Shown in pieces: positions 22,621 through 33,370 of a stretch of 64,000 nt of DNA (position 1 is its first letter; the number at the start of each line of letters is the position of its first letter). The notes under the pieces were generated by a model, which worked only from the letters and a program-made list of their open reading frames with translations, searched no databases and was not told where the DNA came from. The translations under genes and the position numbers were made by a program. The stretch comes from Schistosoma haematobium. Taxonomy: Eukaryota > Platyhelminthes > Trematoda > Strigeidida > Schistosomatidae. Where the stretch lies: NCBI RefSeq assembly GCF_000699445.3, contig NC_067196.1, positions 86,964,364 to 87,028,363 on the forward strand, written 5' to 3'.

Positions 22621-22753
22621 TTTCGCAAAAAAAAAAGAAAACTGAAGTTAAACAAAAGATGGGATTAAAATAATATTATTATTTTGTTTAAATAACGATT
22701 TGTAAAATGAAACATTTTCATCACTTCTTAAATAATATCTAATGTGAAATTAC

Positions 22754-23006
22754 CTCACCCATGATATCGCTGCTTTCATCATCATCTGTAGCATACTCAC
22801 TTTCCATTGCCCACAAAATTGGTGGTGAACGTGATTTTTCAACTATTTCTTGTTGAGTTATAAATGGATAATCTGTGTCAGTAAATTCTGAGAAATTATT
22901 ATTGTTATTACGATTATTATGGGATTTGCTATGTCTAGTAGTGTTTTTTGTTGCAATTTCATGCTCACCAAGAGCTTCAGAAAACAAACGATCCAATTCC
23001 TCAGAA
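22754..23006 (-). CDS. RETREG/FAM134-like protein, acidic cytoplasmic exon
   Basis: 84 codons ending at the donor GGTGAG|GTAATT. If the acceptor is TATTAG at 23007, the phase (one base completing a codon) matches the donor of the exon at 26701; the AG at 23020 would need another exon in between. The product is hydrophilic with an Asn run and an acidic C-terminal part (EYATDDDESSD). It contains EFTDTDYPFI, in which acidic residues precede Y-x-x-I, the pattern of a LIR/Atg8-binding motif. Known RETREG proteins carry a LIR in the C-terminal cytoplasmic tail. Linkage to the two upstream exons is inferred from strand, order and phase; later exons were not found. Confidence 0.5.
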
Positions 23007-23144
23007 CTAATATCGGAAACTTAAGAAAAAAGCAGAGAAAATCATTGTATAAGTAACATTGTGAAGTTAGGGGAAAAGAAAATTTGGTTTTTAATTTCTT
23101 CTGATTATTTCATGTTATTAATTTACCGAACAAACTAAACCATT

Positions 23145-23849
23145 TAAACTCTGTCCCGGGAGTTAAAGAAAGAATTATGACGCCTCAGGATGAAAGCCCA
23201 GATTCTTCAGAAGTCACGAGGCCGACGCACCTTCTAACAACCAGAGCAACAATTTTTGTAGGAACATGGGACGTCCGGACAATGTGGGAGACTGGAAGGA
23301 CCAGTCAAATACATTCTATTCAGGAAGATTCGGAAGGAAGGACAAGTGCCGATGGACTGGAAAGAAGGACACCTGACCAATATACCAAAGAAAGATCTGA
23401 GCAAATGTGAGAGCTACACAGGAACCACATTACTATCGGTACCACGAAACGTTTTAAATAAAGTGTTGCTGAACCAAATGAAAGACTCAGTAGACGCCCA
23501 ACTGCGAGATTAAAAGGCTGGATTCCGTAAGTATCGATCGTGCACATCCTAAATTGCGACGCTACGGAACATCGTTAAACAATCAGTTGAGTGGGATTAG
23601 TCACTATAAAACAACTTCATAGACTATGAGAAGGCGTTTGACAGTGTGGATAGGTGAACCTTATTGAAACTTCTTCGACACTATGATGTACCTGAGATCA
23701 TCAACACAATCCGGAATTCATACGACGGATTAAAGTGCAAATTCGTGGGTGGAGAAAAGCTGACAGACGCATTCCAGGTGAGGAACGGAATTAAACATGA
23801 CTGCTTACTCTCCCCCTCTCTCTTTCTTCTGGTGTTCGACTGGATTATG
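23145..23849 (+). mobile_element. RTE-A 5' half with internal deletion
   Basis: Starts with the RTE-A leader (CTGTCCCGGGAG) and the endonuclease start (TWDVRTMWETGRTSQ), then jumps directly to RT sequence just upstream of motif A (the RKIRKEGQVPMDWKEGHL segment after a frame change). It continues through the FIDYEKAFDSVDR motif and RNSYDGLKCKF with several stops, and ends at VFDWIM. Over 1 kb of endonuclease and linker is missing. It stops exactly at GACTGGATTATG (23838-23849), the sequence with which the downstream half restarts at 24539. Confidence 0.8.
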
Positions 23850-24090
23850 CAATATCTGACTGTTATTTGATGAACATGACACTCAGAAAGAAATGCTCTC
23901 TCGTTAATTATTTTCATATAAAAATTTGTAGGCAAAATTATCACACTGATTGTACCATTTATTTCTCAAGTAAATCACTCTGTTTGTTTCCGTTGTATTG
24001 TACAGACTAGATTATTCTCATTTTTGCATCATTTGTATCTAAAACTTCATGATCACCATATGTTTTGTCTCGGTAAAAAATTATTTCCAG

Positions 24091-24283
24091 TTATTCTCCG
24101 GAAAACATGTTTGATATTGCAATTGACGTTGGTCGTTATTCAGAATTTATACCTTGGTGTAACCAATCAACTGTTTTGGAACAAGGTGAAAATAACATGC
24201 TAGCTTGTCTGGGTGTTGGATTTCCTCCACTTAGTGAATCATACATGTCTCGAATAACATTTCAGAGACCGAAACACTTAAAG
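24091..24283 (+). pseudogene. Orphan second copy of COQ10 exon 2
   Basis: Identical by eye to the COQ10 exon at 50171-50363, with the same acceptor (TTTCCAG) and donor (AAAG|GTAAGTG), an open frame and a coding potential of 64 codons (YSPENMFDIAIDVGRYSEF onward). It lies 21 kb upstream of COQ10 exon 1, in an intron of the opposite-strand RETREG-like gene, so normal COQ10 transcripts cannot use it. It is called a pseudogene for position, not for damage. Confidence 0.8.
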
Positions 24284-24417
24284 GTAAGTGAATATTTATG
24301 TGTTTGTTCGTTGTTGTCTATGAATGAATATGAGGAATATAAAGTGTAGGGTGTTCATTCCAAATGAAGATTGTTCAACTGAGGGCAGAGTTTAGACGGT
24401 TTAACTTGCTTATTCTA

Positions 24418-24538
24418 GTTGCCGTTTTTCAGCACGGTTGTTTTCCATGGGATGGGGTTGCTGACTCTATGCCCAACCCTCCCTCTTTACTCGGGCTTGG
24501 GACCGGCAGTAACCCGAGAAGCGCTACAGGCGATGGTT
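24418..24538 (-). mobile_element. Inverted RTE-A 5' block joined to the RTE-A 3' half
   Basis: The RTE-A leader block in reverse (ATGCCCAACCCTCCCTC, GGGCTTGGGACCGGCAGTAA). It is joined directly to GACTGGATTATG of the 3' half. The same architecture is seen at 61452-61640. Confidence 0.75.
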
Positions 24539-25385
24539 GACTGGATTATGATGACCTCGACATCTGAGGAGAAGCACGGAATACAATCGATAGAGCTTGG
24601 ATGCAACTATACGACTCGGATCTACCCCTTCTATCCCATACACATCAACAAATGCAGGTTAAGACAAGCAGTGTTGCAGCAGCCTCTGCCTCAGTAGGCA
24701 TCAACATACACAACGGAAAAAGCAAGATCCTCAAATACAATACGACCAAATCACACTTGATGGAGAAGCTCTGGAAGAGGTGGAAACTTCCACGCATCTG
24801 GGAAGCATCATTTATGAATGAGGAGAATTCGATGCAGACGGAAAGGCGAGGATTGACAAAGCAAGAGTCGCACTCCTACAATTGAAGAACACATGGAACT
24901 CAAAACAACTGTCTGTCAACCAATATCAAAGTCACAATCTTCAATACGAACGTCAAGATAGTTATGTTGTACGGAGCTGAAACTTGGAGAACTACCACGA
25001 CTATCATCAAAAAAGGTACAGGTATTTATGAACAACCATCTACATAAGATACCCAATGTCCGTTGACCAGATACCATGAGCAACAGCCTACTATGAGGAA
25101 GAACAAACCAGCTTCCATCTGAAGAGGAAATTAGGAAAAGGCAATGAAAGTGGGTAGGATACACATTGAGGAAATCATCAAACTGTATCACGAAGCAAGT
25201 TTTAACTTGGAATCCTGAAGGGGAACGGAAAATTGGAAGACTAAAAGACATACTGTTTCGAGAATTGGAAGCAGATATGAAAAGGAAGGATAGTAACCGG
25301 AAAGGATTGATCAGGACCGAGTTGGATGGAGAATGCTGGTGGATGGCCTATGCTTCTTCACGAGGGATAACATGGGTAAGTTATT
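24539..25385 (+). mobile_element. RTE-A 3' half
   Basis: Starts at GACTGGATTATG. It encodes, with frameshifts and stops, the segment after the RT core ([70 protein letters not shown]) and ends at the RTE-A 3' end near 25375, followed by TAAG-type repeats. Confidence 0.85.
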
Positions 25386-25389
25386 AAGT

Positions 25390-26700
25390 AGATAAGTAAA
25401 TGCAAATTGACGTAGTCGTCTTTGAGCCACAGTTTATGTAACAGAGGTCGAACACCTTAGCCGTTAGACTACAGGTCCATAAAATTTCAATCAGGATTCC
25501 ATAAGCTCTATCAATAATACTATATGAATATTATTTATTTAGTCATAAAGTCGAATTTGTGTAGTTGACATAAAACAAACACAGGATTAGAAAGAAACCA
25601 CTAAGGCTACTACTGACTGTGACTAACTTTTGATTAACTAAGTTAAAGTAAACTGGAGTATTTTTAAGATACCAATAAATACCAGTCATTAAGATTAGGC
25701 ATAGTGATTAAGGCATTTTATCATTCTCTAGTTAGTTCAAACCTTGTCCCAATTAATTAAATTTGAACGGTCACACAGTGCCACTGAACTTCGTGAAAAG
25801 TGCAATTTTAAGTCGAACACATATTTTTACTGATGGACTAGATCCAAAAATACTAGCAGTCAAATATAAACGAAAAATCAAACATAATTATAATTTCAAA
25901 TATAGGTGGTTGAAATGAAATGGTTCTCATGTTTCAACTAGAATTAGTGATGAATCTTAAATCACAACGATCACCAGAATCTCTAGTCCTCTGAACTTAC
26001 GGCCTAACACCATTGAGCCATTATTGTGAGAATGATTTGGTGATATTGTATCTTACTATGTATAGGTTTTTTGTGCTGGTCTTTGTGACGGATTAGGTGA
26101 GTACGGACTTAAACCTAAAAATTAGTGGTCGGAAGAAGTGTTTTAATTAATTCATTTGATAACGGACCTATGCTTTGTACAGATGTATTAGGAATGCTGG
26201 GGATATAGTGTTATTAAAGATCATATACCTAGTAAAAGTGCTGTACACCCAACAATCAGTTAAAAATAGATTATGGCAAGCTGACTAACTCGCCCATATT
26301 ACCTTAAAGAACACAATGTATTTCAGCAGTCATCATTTTAGATAGAAGCATGCGGCTAATATAAACCATATTTCCGTCCTAGATCTTGAAAGTACAGAAA
26401 TATAATAAGTATACGACCAACACATTTCTAATCACTTTCCAAGTGGCAAATAATTGTTAGGTCTAGTAATTCGAAACCTTTGTTGAATGTCTGATTCAAC
26501 ATCGAAAAAACGGATATATCGGTATAATTGTTTGTTTAGAATTTAACTGATAAAGTTTCGAGAATTATATGGTATTTACCTCAGACATTGAGTAATGTAT
26601 ACTGCTCTTGACTATTTCAATATGAATTTAATCTTAACAACTTAACAAAAAGTACGCAATCCACATTAACTCGAAAGCATTAAATTCACTATAAGTTTAC
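25390..26700. other. Non-coding, intron of the RETREG-like gene
   Basis: AT-rich. Two tRNA-like minus-strand traces (about 25441-25482 and 25975-26015) may be SINE heads. No exon seen. Confidence 0.4.
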
Positions 26701-27092
26701 CTACCAAACTGTTTGATGAATACTGCTTCCGAGTTATCTAGTTCTTCTGACTCGAGCTGACTAGATTCCACTTTCGTGGGTATGTCTGTTAAAAATCCAT
26801 CAGGGAATACGGAGGAATTAGCAGCATTTGCAGCTGCAACAATAGGCTCGTAAAGTTCTCGTTCACCGGCATCGCGTTCTTCAGGAGATTCTAACGGATT
26901 TTTATCGAATTCTGCTTCAATACGCGTTAAAATAGGTTTAATCAAATTCCAAACACGAGAAATTACACGATGGTGCAGCAAAGTTGGCAAAATTAGACAA
27001 ATATTGAGAGCTATGTAAGCTAAGGTTACGCCGGAAACATACATGCTAAGTACGATGCATCCAATGCTAATAGTGCTTGAAATAATGAAAAA
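26701..27092 (-). CDS. RETREG/FAM134-like protein, second half of the reticulon-homology domain
   Basis: Minus-strand exon from acceptor CTTTTAG (just above 27092) to donor TTTGGTAG|GTAAAC at 26701/26700. It is 392 nt, entered in phase 0 and left in phase 2. The product starts with a hydrophobic hairpin of about 35 residues (FFIISSTISIGCIVLSMYV, then AYIALNICLILPTLL), then HHRVISRVWNLIKPILTRIE and a hydrophilic tail. Hydrophobic hairpin, a basic 'YH/HH' turn and an amphipathic 'LEP/IKP' helix is the layout of the second RHD half in RETREG1-3. Such proteins sit in the ER membrane, curve it and recruit Atg8 proteins during ER-phagy. No signal peptide is expected. A plain reticulon or ARL6IP1-like protein is the alternative. 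Confidence 0.6.
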
Positions 27093-27884
27093 CTAAAAGA
27101 ATATTAAGGAAAGTATATAATTATTCATCAGCATTAATTGAATAACACACCAATATACTGGAAAATGGATGTGTTAAACAATAGGATGCTATCAGCAGTT
27201 CGAAAACCATAGCTTTAGATATACCTAATCTAAAAGCTGAAGCTCAAGTCAATGAATCTTTCCATTTCAACAATTTTGAGTACATAACTTAAAACTTTAA
27301 GTCTCTTAATTGATACTAAAGGAATTATGGTTTGATGCTATTTTACTATTTATCAAGATTTTCTATCGATGAGAGTAACAAATTGTTACGAACGAAATAT
27401 GAATTAATCATCTCCTGAGATTAATGATCCCAGATCTGCGGTATAACAAACAGTAGCTCATCAAACACCCAGTTCCAAGTCATGTTCTTAGTGTATAATC
27501 AAGTAATGACAGCCGACCAAACCGCAGTAAGTGGGTTGGAGTTTGAACTTGTGACTTATTGGTTGGATACTGATTGCTTTAGTCATCATTTTATTATTCA
27601 GACTTGAAGAACAGATTTTTAATAGATTAGGTAGAGCCAAACTGTAGGACTGATGAACGGTTGAATTGCAGATATGACTATCAACGACATATGATACACA
27701 CACTGATTAAAAAAATCATGTTTTTCATAACCATGCAAAAATCTCATTGATTTGTCTCTTAAGTATGGTGAAGCACTCTAAGTAGGTGAGACTACAAAGT
27801 TGAAATTACTCTTTTCTATTTTCGATTTTATTGTCGACCAAGTTAGTATAGCTCTTTGTGTAGAGAAGATTCGTGAAACGTTAC
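27093..27884. other. Intron, AT-rich
   Basis: Nothing recognised. Confidence 0.4.
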
Positions 27885-28020
27885 CTTTATTTATTTAAAC
27901 ACATAAACATTGGTACATGGAGGCACCAAACAGATATGTGCCATATAAACCATTCGATTTGTGTGAGGGCTGGGATACTGCCCGGGTGCCCAAACCGAAG
28001 CAGGGTTACCTTAATTAACG
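27885..28020 (-). mobile_element. Repeat D, 3' end only
   Basis: TTATTTATTTAAACACATAA, GTGTGAGGGCTGGGATACTG and CCCGGGTGCCCAAACCGAAG match the 3' part of repeat D. The copy is 5'-truncated, as LINE or SINE insertions are. Confidence 0.75.
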
Positions 28021-28650
28021 GATAATGAATGCATGGTCGTGCAAAATTTTTTAACTCCAAACAAGTTACTAGAAATGGAAATGTATGGTTAAGAGAAATA
28101 AACATGCCAATACAAAGTATGGAAATACACATTATAGTAGTGTTCGGGATGTGCAACCTCCAATTCTGTAAAATGTTGGAAAATTGAGACATTTATTGAC
28201 AGTATAAACTGTATCAGAACCACCCTTTATTGATGATATATGTATAACTAAAAGCAGCACAATAAAAAATGTGACAAGAAAGAAATTTAATGCTTTCATT
28301 AATTAATAGTCAGTATTTCCTGACTACTCACATAGAATTAGTTCAAAAATATCAAATCGTTTGTCAAAAAAATAAGAAAGTCGGGTTGTTAAGACGGCCC
28401 CCTGTGATTTGCTTTTGCTCCCGTAATGTGAAATGGTTATGCATAAGGAGCTTGCTTTCTAAGAACTTTTAGAGGTATCTCAGACAATGAAAACATGATG
28501 GGAACAGTGTATTGCCACAAAGGAAGAAACTTAGACAGGGCAAAATCGACGTACTCTAAGTTGACTAGAATAGTTTTTATTTCATCAGTTTTTGAGTTAT
28601 TCGATAAAATGAGTATAATTTAACTTAGAATTTAATGATAAAACTTGGAA
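28021..28650. other. Intron, AT-rich
   Basis: Nothing recognised. Confidence 0.4.
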
Positions 28651-29360
28651 TGATATCACGAGAAACTACCACTATGCCAAACTTTTGTTATAATTTTAAT
28701 TCAGAACTTGAAAAGGAAGCCAAAAGAGGAAGTTTAGTGTTGAAGGTCGATATAGGAGGAATAGCAGGAACTGAAGAGAGAGGTTGATTATGAATACAGT
28801 GGTCATGAGTGCTGTTATAGGTATGAGGGCGGTTATCACATCCCGGTTGCCCGCACCGTGGAAGGGTTCTTCTGGAGGTACCTGAAAAGGAGATTGGATT
28901 AAGGGTGGTCTTAGTGACCTGAGAGCGTGACCGCAGTGCCCAAGGGACAACCGTTTGTGGTCGGTTACGCACGACCTTTTTATGGGTAATTTTCGTGTCA
29001 GCTCCGTACTTGTTGAGACCTTACCGCCGGAGACGGATATCCACGGGATAAGGCGAGGTGTGCATTTTTAGGTTAGACCTTTTCGAACCCCACCCCTCCT
29101 TGTGGGAAAGCAGCATCGCTGTCATGCTGGTTGTCTGAAGGAAACACCTTACTGCTGCCACACATCTGTACAGTCAGCAGTACGACTTCGCCTTCGGACC
29201 TTGGGTTTGTTGCTTTTAGTCTTACCGCTCTTCAACCGACCTGTGTGGCATGGTAAGACCTCAAGGAACGATTGTTCCAGCCAGTATAGCTCGGTTGCTT
29301 CATCACGATAGACAAGCCCGGCCACCACGTCAAGGTAGCAACAACGGTCGGGTATTTTAA
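28651..29360. repeat. GC-rich insert, probable unclassified repeat
   Basis: About 700 bp with much higher GC than its surroundings (CACATCCCGGTTGCCCGCAC, TTACCGCCGGAGACGG, AACCCCACCCCTCCTTGTGG) inside an AT-rich intron. There is no long frame and no second copy in the window. The composition break suggests inserted repeat DNA, for example a LINE leader, but I could not classify it. Confidence 0.4.
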
Positions 29361-29480
29361 TTCAAGCTGCTAACTTAAAATTTGCTGAGAATAGAACTGA
29401 ATTAGTGAGATGTAGGATACCTCGAAAAAAACTATAAATCTAATCGATAACAAAAGAATATGAAAGTTAGGAATGCTCAC

Positions 29481-29690
29481 CGAGAGAGGATGATTTCGAT
29501 GACATGGGGCAAGCTTATTTGCGATATTAAGTGCACCATAAAGACAGCTAGATATCCAATGGCTAAGATCAGTGGTGGACATGATGCTCCCATTTTCCAA
29601 ACAAATGGAAACAAGTTCTGAGAACGAACCAGATGAACGCTTAGAATCTAAAGCAGGAATTGGGAATTTTTTATACTTCATAGCCTTCTT
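29481..29690 (-). CDS. RETREG/FAM134-like protein, linker of the reticulon-homology domain
   Basis: Minus-strand exon ending at donor CTCTCG|GTGAGC (29481/29480) in phase 0, which fits the exon at 27092. The product reads SGSFSELVSICLENGS, then TTDLSHWISSCLYGALNIAN and KLAPCHRNHPL. It resembles the RETREG linker 'VPELCHYLAESW...L...NPGKFC' that precedes the second hairpin. The 5' boundary is uncertain: candidate acceptors are TGCTTTAG (about 29651) or CTTTAAG (about 29690). The exon encoding the first hairpin was not found upstream. Confidence 0.5.
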
Positions 29691-31440
29691 AAAGGAATAG
29701 ATGAGTTTGTAGTTGAAAAGTTGTTCGGAAATCACAACAAAAGTTTAAAACGTGAATTAACAGTTATCGCCTGATACTTAAATAGTCACAAAATCGCTAT
29801 CCTAAACAAATTAATTGAGCTGTCACATTTGGGTGGAGAAACCAGGCAGGTTACTTTTGAAGCATGTATGACATTTTACTCCTATATCCAATGCTGATTA
29901 GAATAGGACTAAACTAGTAAAACAAAATTGACGTAGTTAGAAAAAGACATGGTATTGGTATACGAATATGCTTGTTATTAATGAGTTGTGTATGGAGCAA
30001 TTTCAACGAGTTTGCCAGAATCCTCAGGATGACTTGTTAGTCAACAAGATGATCTAGGTACTGATAGATCATCGATCACAAAAGCTGATAACGTTTACAA
30101 CTACAGATATATCCACTTTCTGTTTTTCAAATCTTGAACATTTTATTACACGCTATTTCTTTATATCACTATTGTTTGTCTTCTTATTTTTACTCAAGCT
30201 CCCAATTTTGGGGAAGCCGCTATAGTAAACTTTGGGGAATAAGTATACTTATTCCTTTTCGTACTATGAAAAGGCGTGAAAACTTAAACCAATCCAATAT
30301 CGTAGAACTTTGTCGAATGTCGTCAAGAAATAGTTGCCGCATGAATACTGAGCCACATCTCTTTTTGTAAACACCATAGTAAAAGATGGGCAAAAACGGG
30401 CAAAGTAGGGTCTATGTCATTGGCAAATCTCTATGTCGACCAATAAATAGCCTAGAACCATCAAACATCACCGGATGTGACGCAGGAGTTTATCACATGA
30501 AAATCGGTTGGACCTATGATAGGAACAAATGAGATATATAATTCCTCCAAAAAAGTACAGTGTACATGCAAACCACAAGCAATAACAGTAAATTCCTAGA
30601 TTATCAAGTACGATGAGGAAATTTAAATTTTTCAGTCATCTAGATAAATAAAATGCAACTTCTCAGTAATGTACACTGATTTAATTGGATGGACAGTTGT
30701 TTGCAAACATACAAGATGTGGCAGGGATCTCATACAGTCATTCGAATGAAACCGTTGATAACGAAAACTTACAAAACTCCTTAGGAAAATGTTAGTCATT
30801 ACTAATGAAAAATGCTTGTTCTAGTACATTTAGCATGAAGAACAGCATCAGAGGAATGGCAAACTTCAGCGAAATATGGGCTACGCTAGCAAACTTTCCC
30901 CTCCATCTAGAGTGAGAAGTTAAGTCAGTAACAGATATGAACGATCTCAACTACGTAAACAATCTCAGAACCCCATATATTCCAAGAAAATTAAATACAT
31001 AACATACAAATTTTGCAAACACGTACCTAGAAAAAGCCTTGCCATTAGCGGTTGTAAGAGGTTGCATAACAAGACAAGAAACAACACCAGACAGGAAATA
31101 AACAGTGTACTGAAGTTGCTTTTTACAAATGATCTATAAATAATGACTTGTAATTAAAAACTCACAAGAACACAAGGTGTACGAATGCTGTGAAAACAAG
31201 ACTTGGGACCACACGCTCCCACAGAAGTATTGTCTGGATGCGAAGAATTATGAACTCCCATTGACTTATAACACTATAGACATCATAGAAAAACTTATCA
31301 TGGGGACTTCGCATAGTGATATTCAGTTTTTGGTAGATTAGTAATTAGGCCGGGGGAATGTGTCTGCTGAGAGAGTGTAGGGAAGTGTGATTCTGAGAAT
31401 CTGGAAGAAAGAAGAACAGGAGAAAGAGAATTCAGTGCAT
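29691..31440. other. Non-coding DNA
   Basis: 1.7 kb without a convincing exon or repeat. Confidence 0.4.
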
Positions 31441-32110
31441 GCAATATTTACTTATTTATTTTAACACCTAAACATTGGCACAAAGGGGCACTTGTTGTAC
31501 TAATGAGGTGTGGCAACTTGGACTGACACATACATGTGCCTAGTCATACGTTGTAGCTGGCTAACTGACAAGGAGACACGAAACATATGCGCCAGTAGTT
31601 ATCACTGATTTGTGTGAAGAATTGGATACGGTCAGGGTGCCCAAACTGAGGCAACTGGTTTTCTTAGGAGGCCACTACCCGAGCCGTTGACCTGGAGGTT
31701 TAATCCGCAAGACAGTAGAACAACGTAAGGAGATGCAGTACCATGGTAACCGGTGTCCAACAATAGGTCCATACGCCATTTCTTCCCTCGGGATCCTGGA
31801 GCCCACGTGAACCATTGGTTTGAAATCAGGGTTTTCCAACTCCTCTAGGTGGGTCCTCCCTATCTATCAACCAGGGTAAAGCTCCAGAGATTCGCTTTTT
31901 GTCCCCTCAATTTCGTAAACAACACCCCCGCTGAGAAAAGACAGTGGCTGTATACGCATGACCACGTGAGAGAATTTCAAGAGGAAGAGTTGACACTCCA
32001 CACCTTAGGGTGGGCCAAGCTCTGCCGTACCAGGGCACTTGTAGGTATACATACTGTACACATAAGATGCGGTAAAGTGGTGAGACTATAATCCATGGAC
32101 GACCTTTGAG
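31441..32110 (-). mobile_element. Repeat D, nearly full length, with a small insert
   Basis: Minus-sense. The 3' end is at 31441 (TTATTTATTTTAACACC). The body (CCAAACTGAGGCAACTGG, GGTTTGAAATCAGGGTTTTCC) matches 49520-49796 closely. About 90 bp at 31500-31595 are absent from the other copies. Confidence 0.8.
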
Positions 32111-33004
32111 CGACGCCGAAGTGACCTTGAGAGTGTCTACCTAATTGCTAGGGCTGAACGAGGGTTACAAAGCAGTTTGAAGAATTAGGATTATGATTCA
32201 TAGTTGATGGTTAGGGTTAGGAATTAAATCAGTTTTTCATCACGAACTGACATCAGCTAAAATGCCAAGACGCTATTTGGCCAAATGAGTGAGTAACCAC
32301 TGATTGCATTCACATACTACATTCCATTTTCAACAAGAAAGTAACACGTGGCTCACCCATGACTTTGGTTTATCATAACTGCTTATAGGATAACATTTAG
32401 GAGGATACAAAACACGAAGACGTACGCCCCGAAACAATAACCATTTAATAGTGGGTAAAGAGCTCAAAAACGCTTAAGCAAAATGCTATTTAAAATGTAA
32501 GAATAATCAAACCGCTTGACAAACAACAGAAGCTGGACGAACTTCGACCAAACTACTTTTAGCTGGATATGTAGGACTGAACAAGGCACAAGACAGGTGC
32601 CTGTCACGAACTAAAATGACCTCAGTTCATTTTGCACTACCTTGAAGATATTTCAGATTCAGATCTGTGTAATAAAGACAGAAGGCCTATGACCTATATT
32701 ATTCCTTTTCCAGTATGCTTTTCTGAGTGTCTAGTTTTCCCTTAAATGAGTCAATTTATGGTGCGGACACCACTTCTTCGTGTAATAGGTCCCAAGAATT
32801 GATGACTCGGTTTGAAAACCTATATGCCGCGACTATTTTCTTCGTTCTTGGCTTTTATGCTCACATGTTATGTTCTCTGAGATGTTTCGAAAAAGAGAGT
32901 ATACATCAGGTCCAAAATCACTCCATTACGTCAAAATCAGATCACATCATAATCTGCGACAGGATAGAGTAAATGGGTATAGCTTGTACGACCAGGTAAA
33001 TGTT
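32111..33004. other. Non-coding DNA
   Basis: A more balanced segment at 32720-32960 has an open frame, but no domain was recognised; it may be an old LINE end. Confidence 0.35.
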
Positions 33005-33370
33005 ACTGAGCCCTAGCCAAATCATTTGAGTCACCGAATATCGAACGGATCATAGATCCTTGTCAAAGTCAAGGACAACAAACACGCATCAGTTAATCGT
33101 ACGCCACGTACTGGCCCATGCGTTGGTGGTCACACTTTTGCTTGTACCTACTTTAAATGATATATTTCTGTAATAACGTCGTTTGTGTTTTACGATCTTC
33201 AAAGCATCCATAGTACCTTGATACGACGAAGAGGTAATCCACGTTAGGTGCTGACCTCGAGGTGTGACTTCGACATTGGCTGTTGGTCACACCATTCCCG
33301 TCCAACTCGAGTAGGCCCCCAATCGTTCGACGGAGATCATCTACGTTGGTGATCCACACTGGTGAGCAAG
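33005..33370 (-). mobile_element. Repeat E, second copy
   Basis: Reverse complement of 13550-13929 over most of its length, about 85 percent similar by eye. Confidence 0.75.

Larger units (their letters stand above)
23717..25372 (+). repeat. Duplicon, copy 1 (pairs with 49797-51452 at a constant offset of 26080)
   Basis: 1.65 kb aligned without any net indel. Nine substitutions fall in the first about 300 bp (23727, 23757, 23818, 23915, 23916, 23922, 23941, 23944, 24017). I saw none from 24018 to 25366. The left edge of this copy lies inside continuous RTE-A sequence; the right edge is the RTE-A 3' end. Confidence 0.9.

Noticed and set aside
24107..24349. Independent COQ10-like gene at 24 kb
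   Set aside because: Only one exon is present, identical to exon 2 of the gene at 45-56 kb, without a nearby exon 1, 3 or 4.
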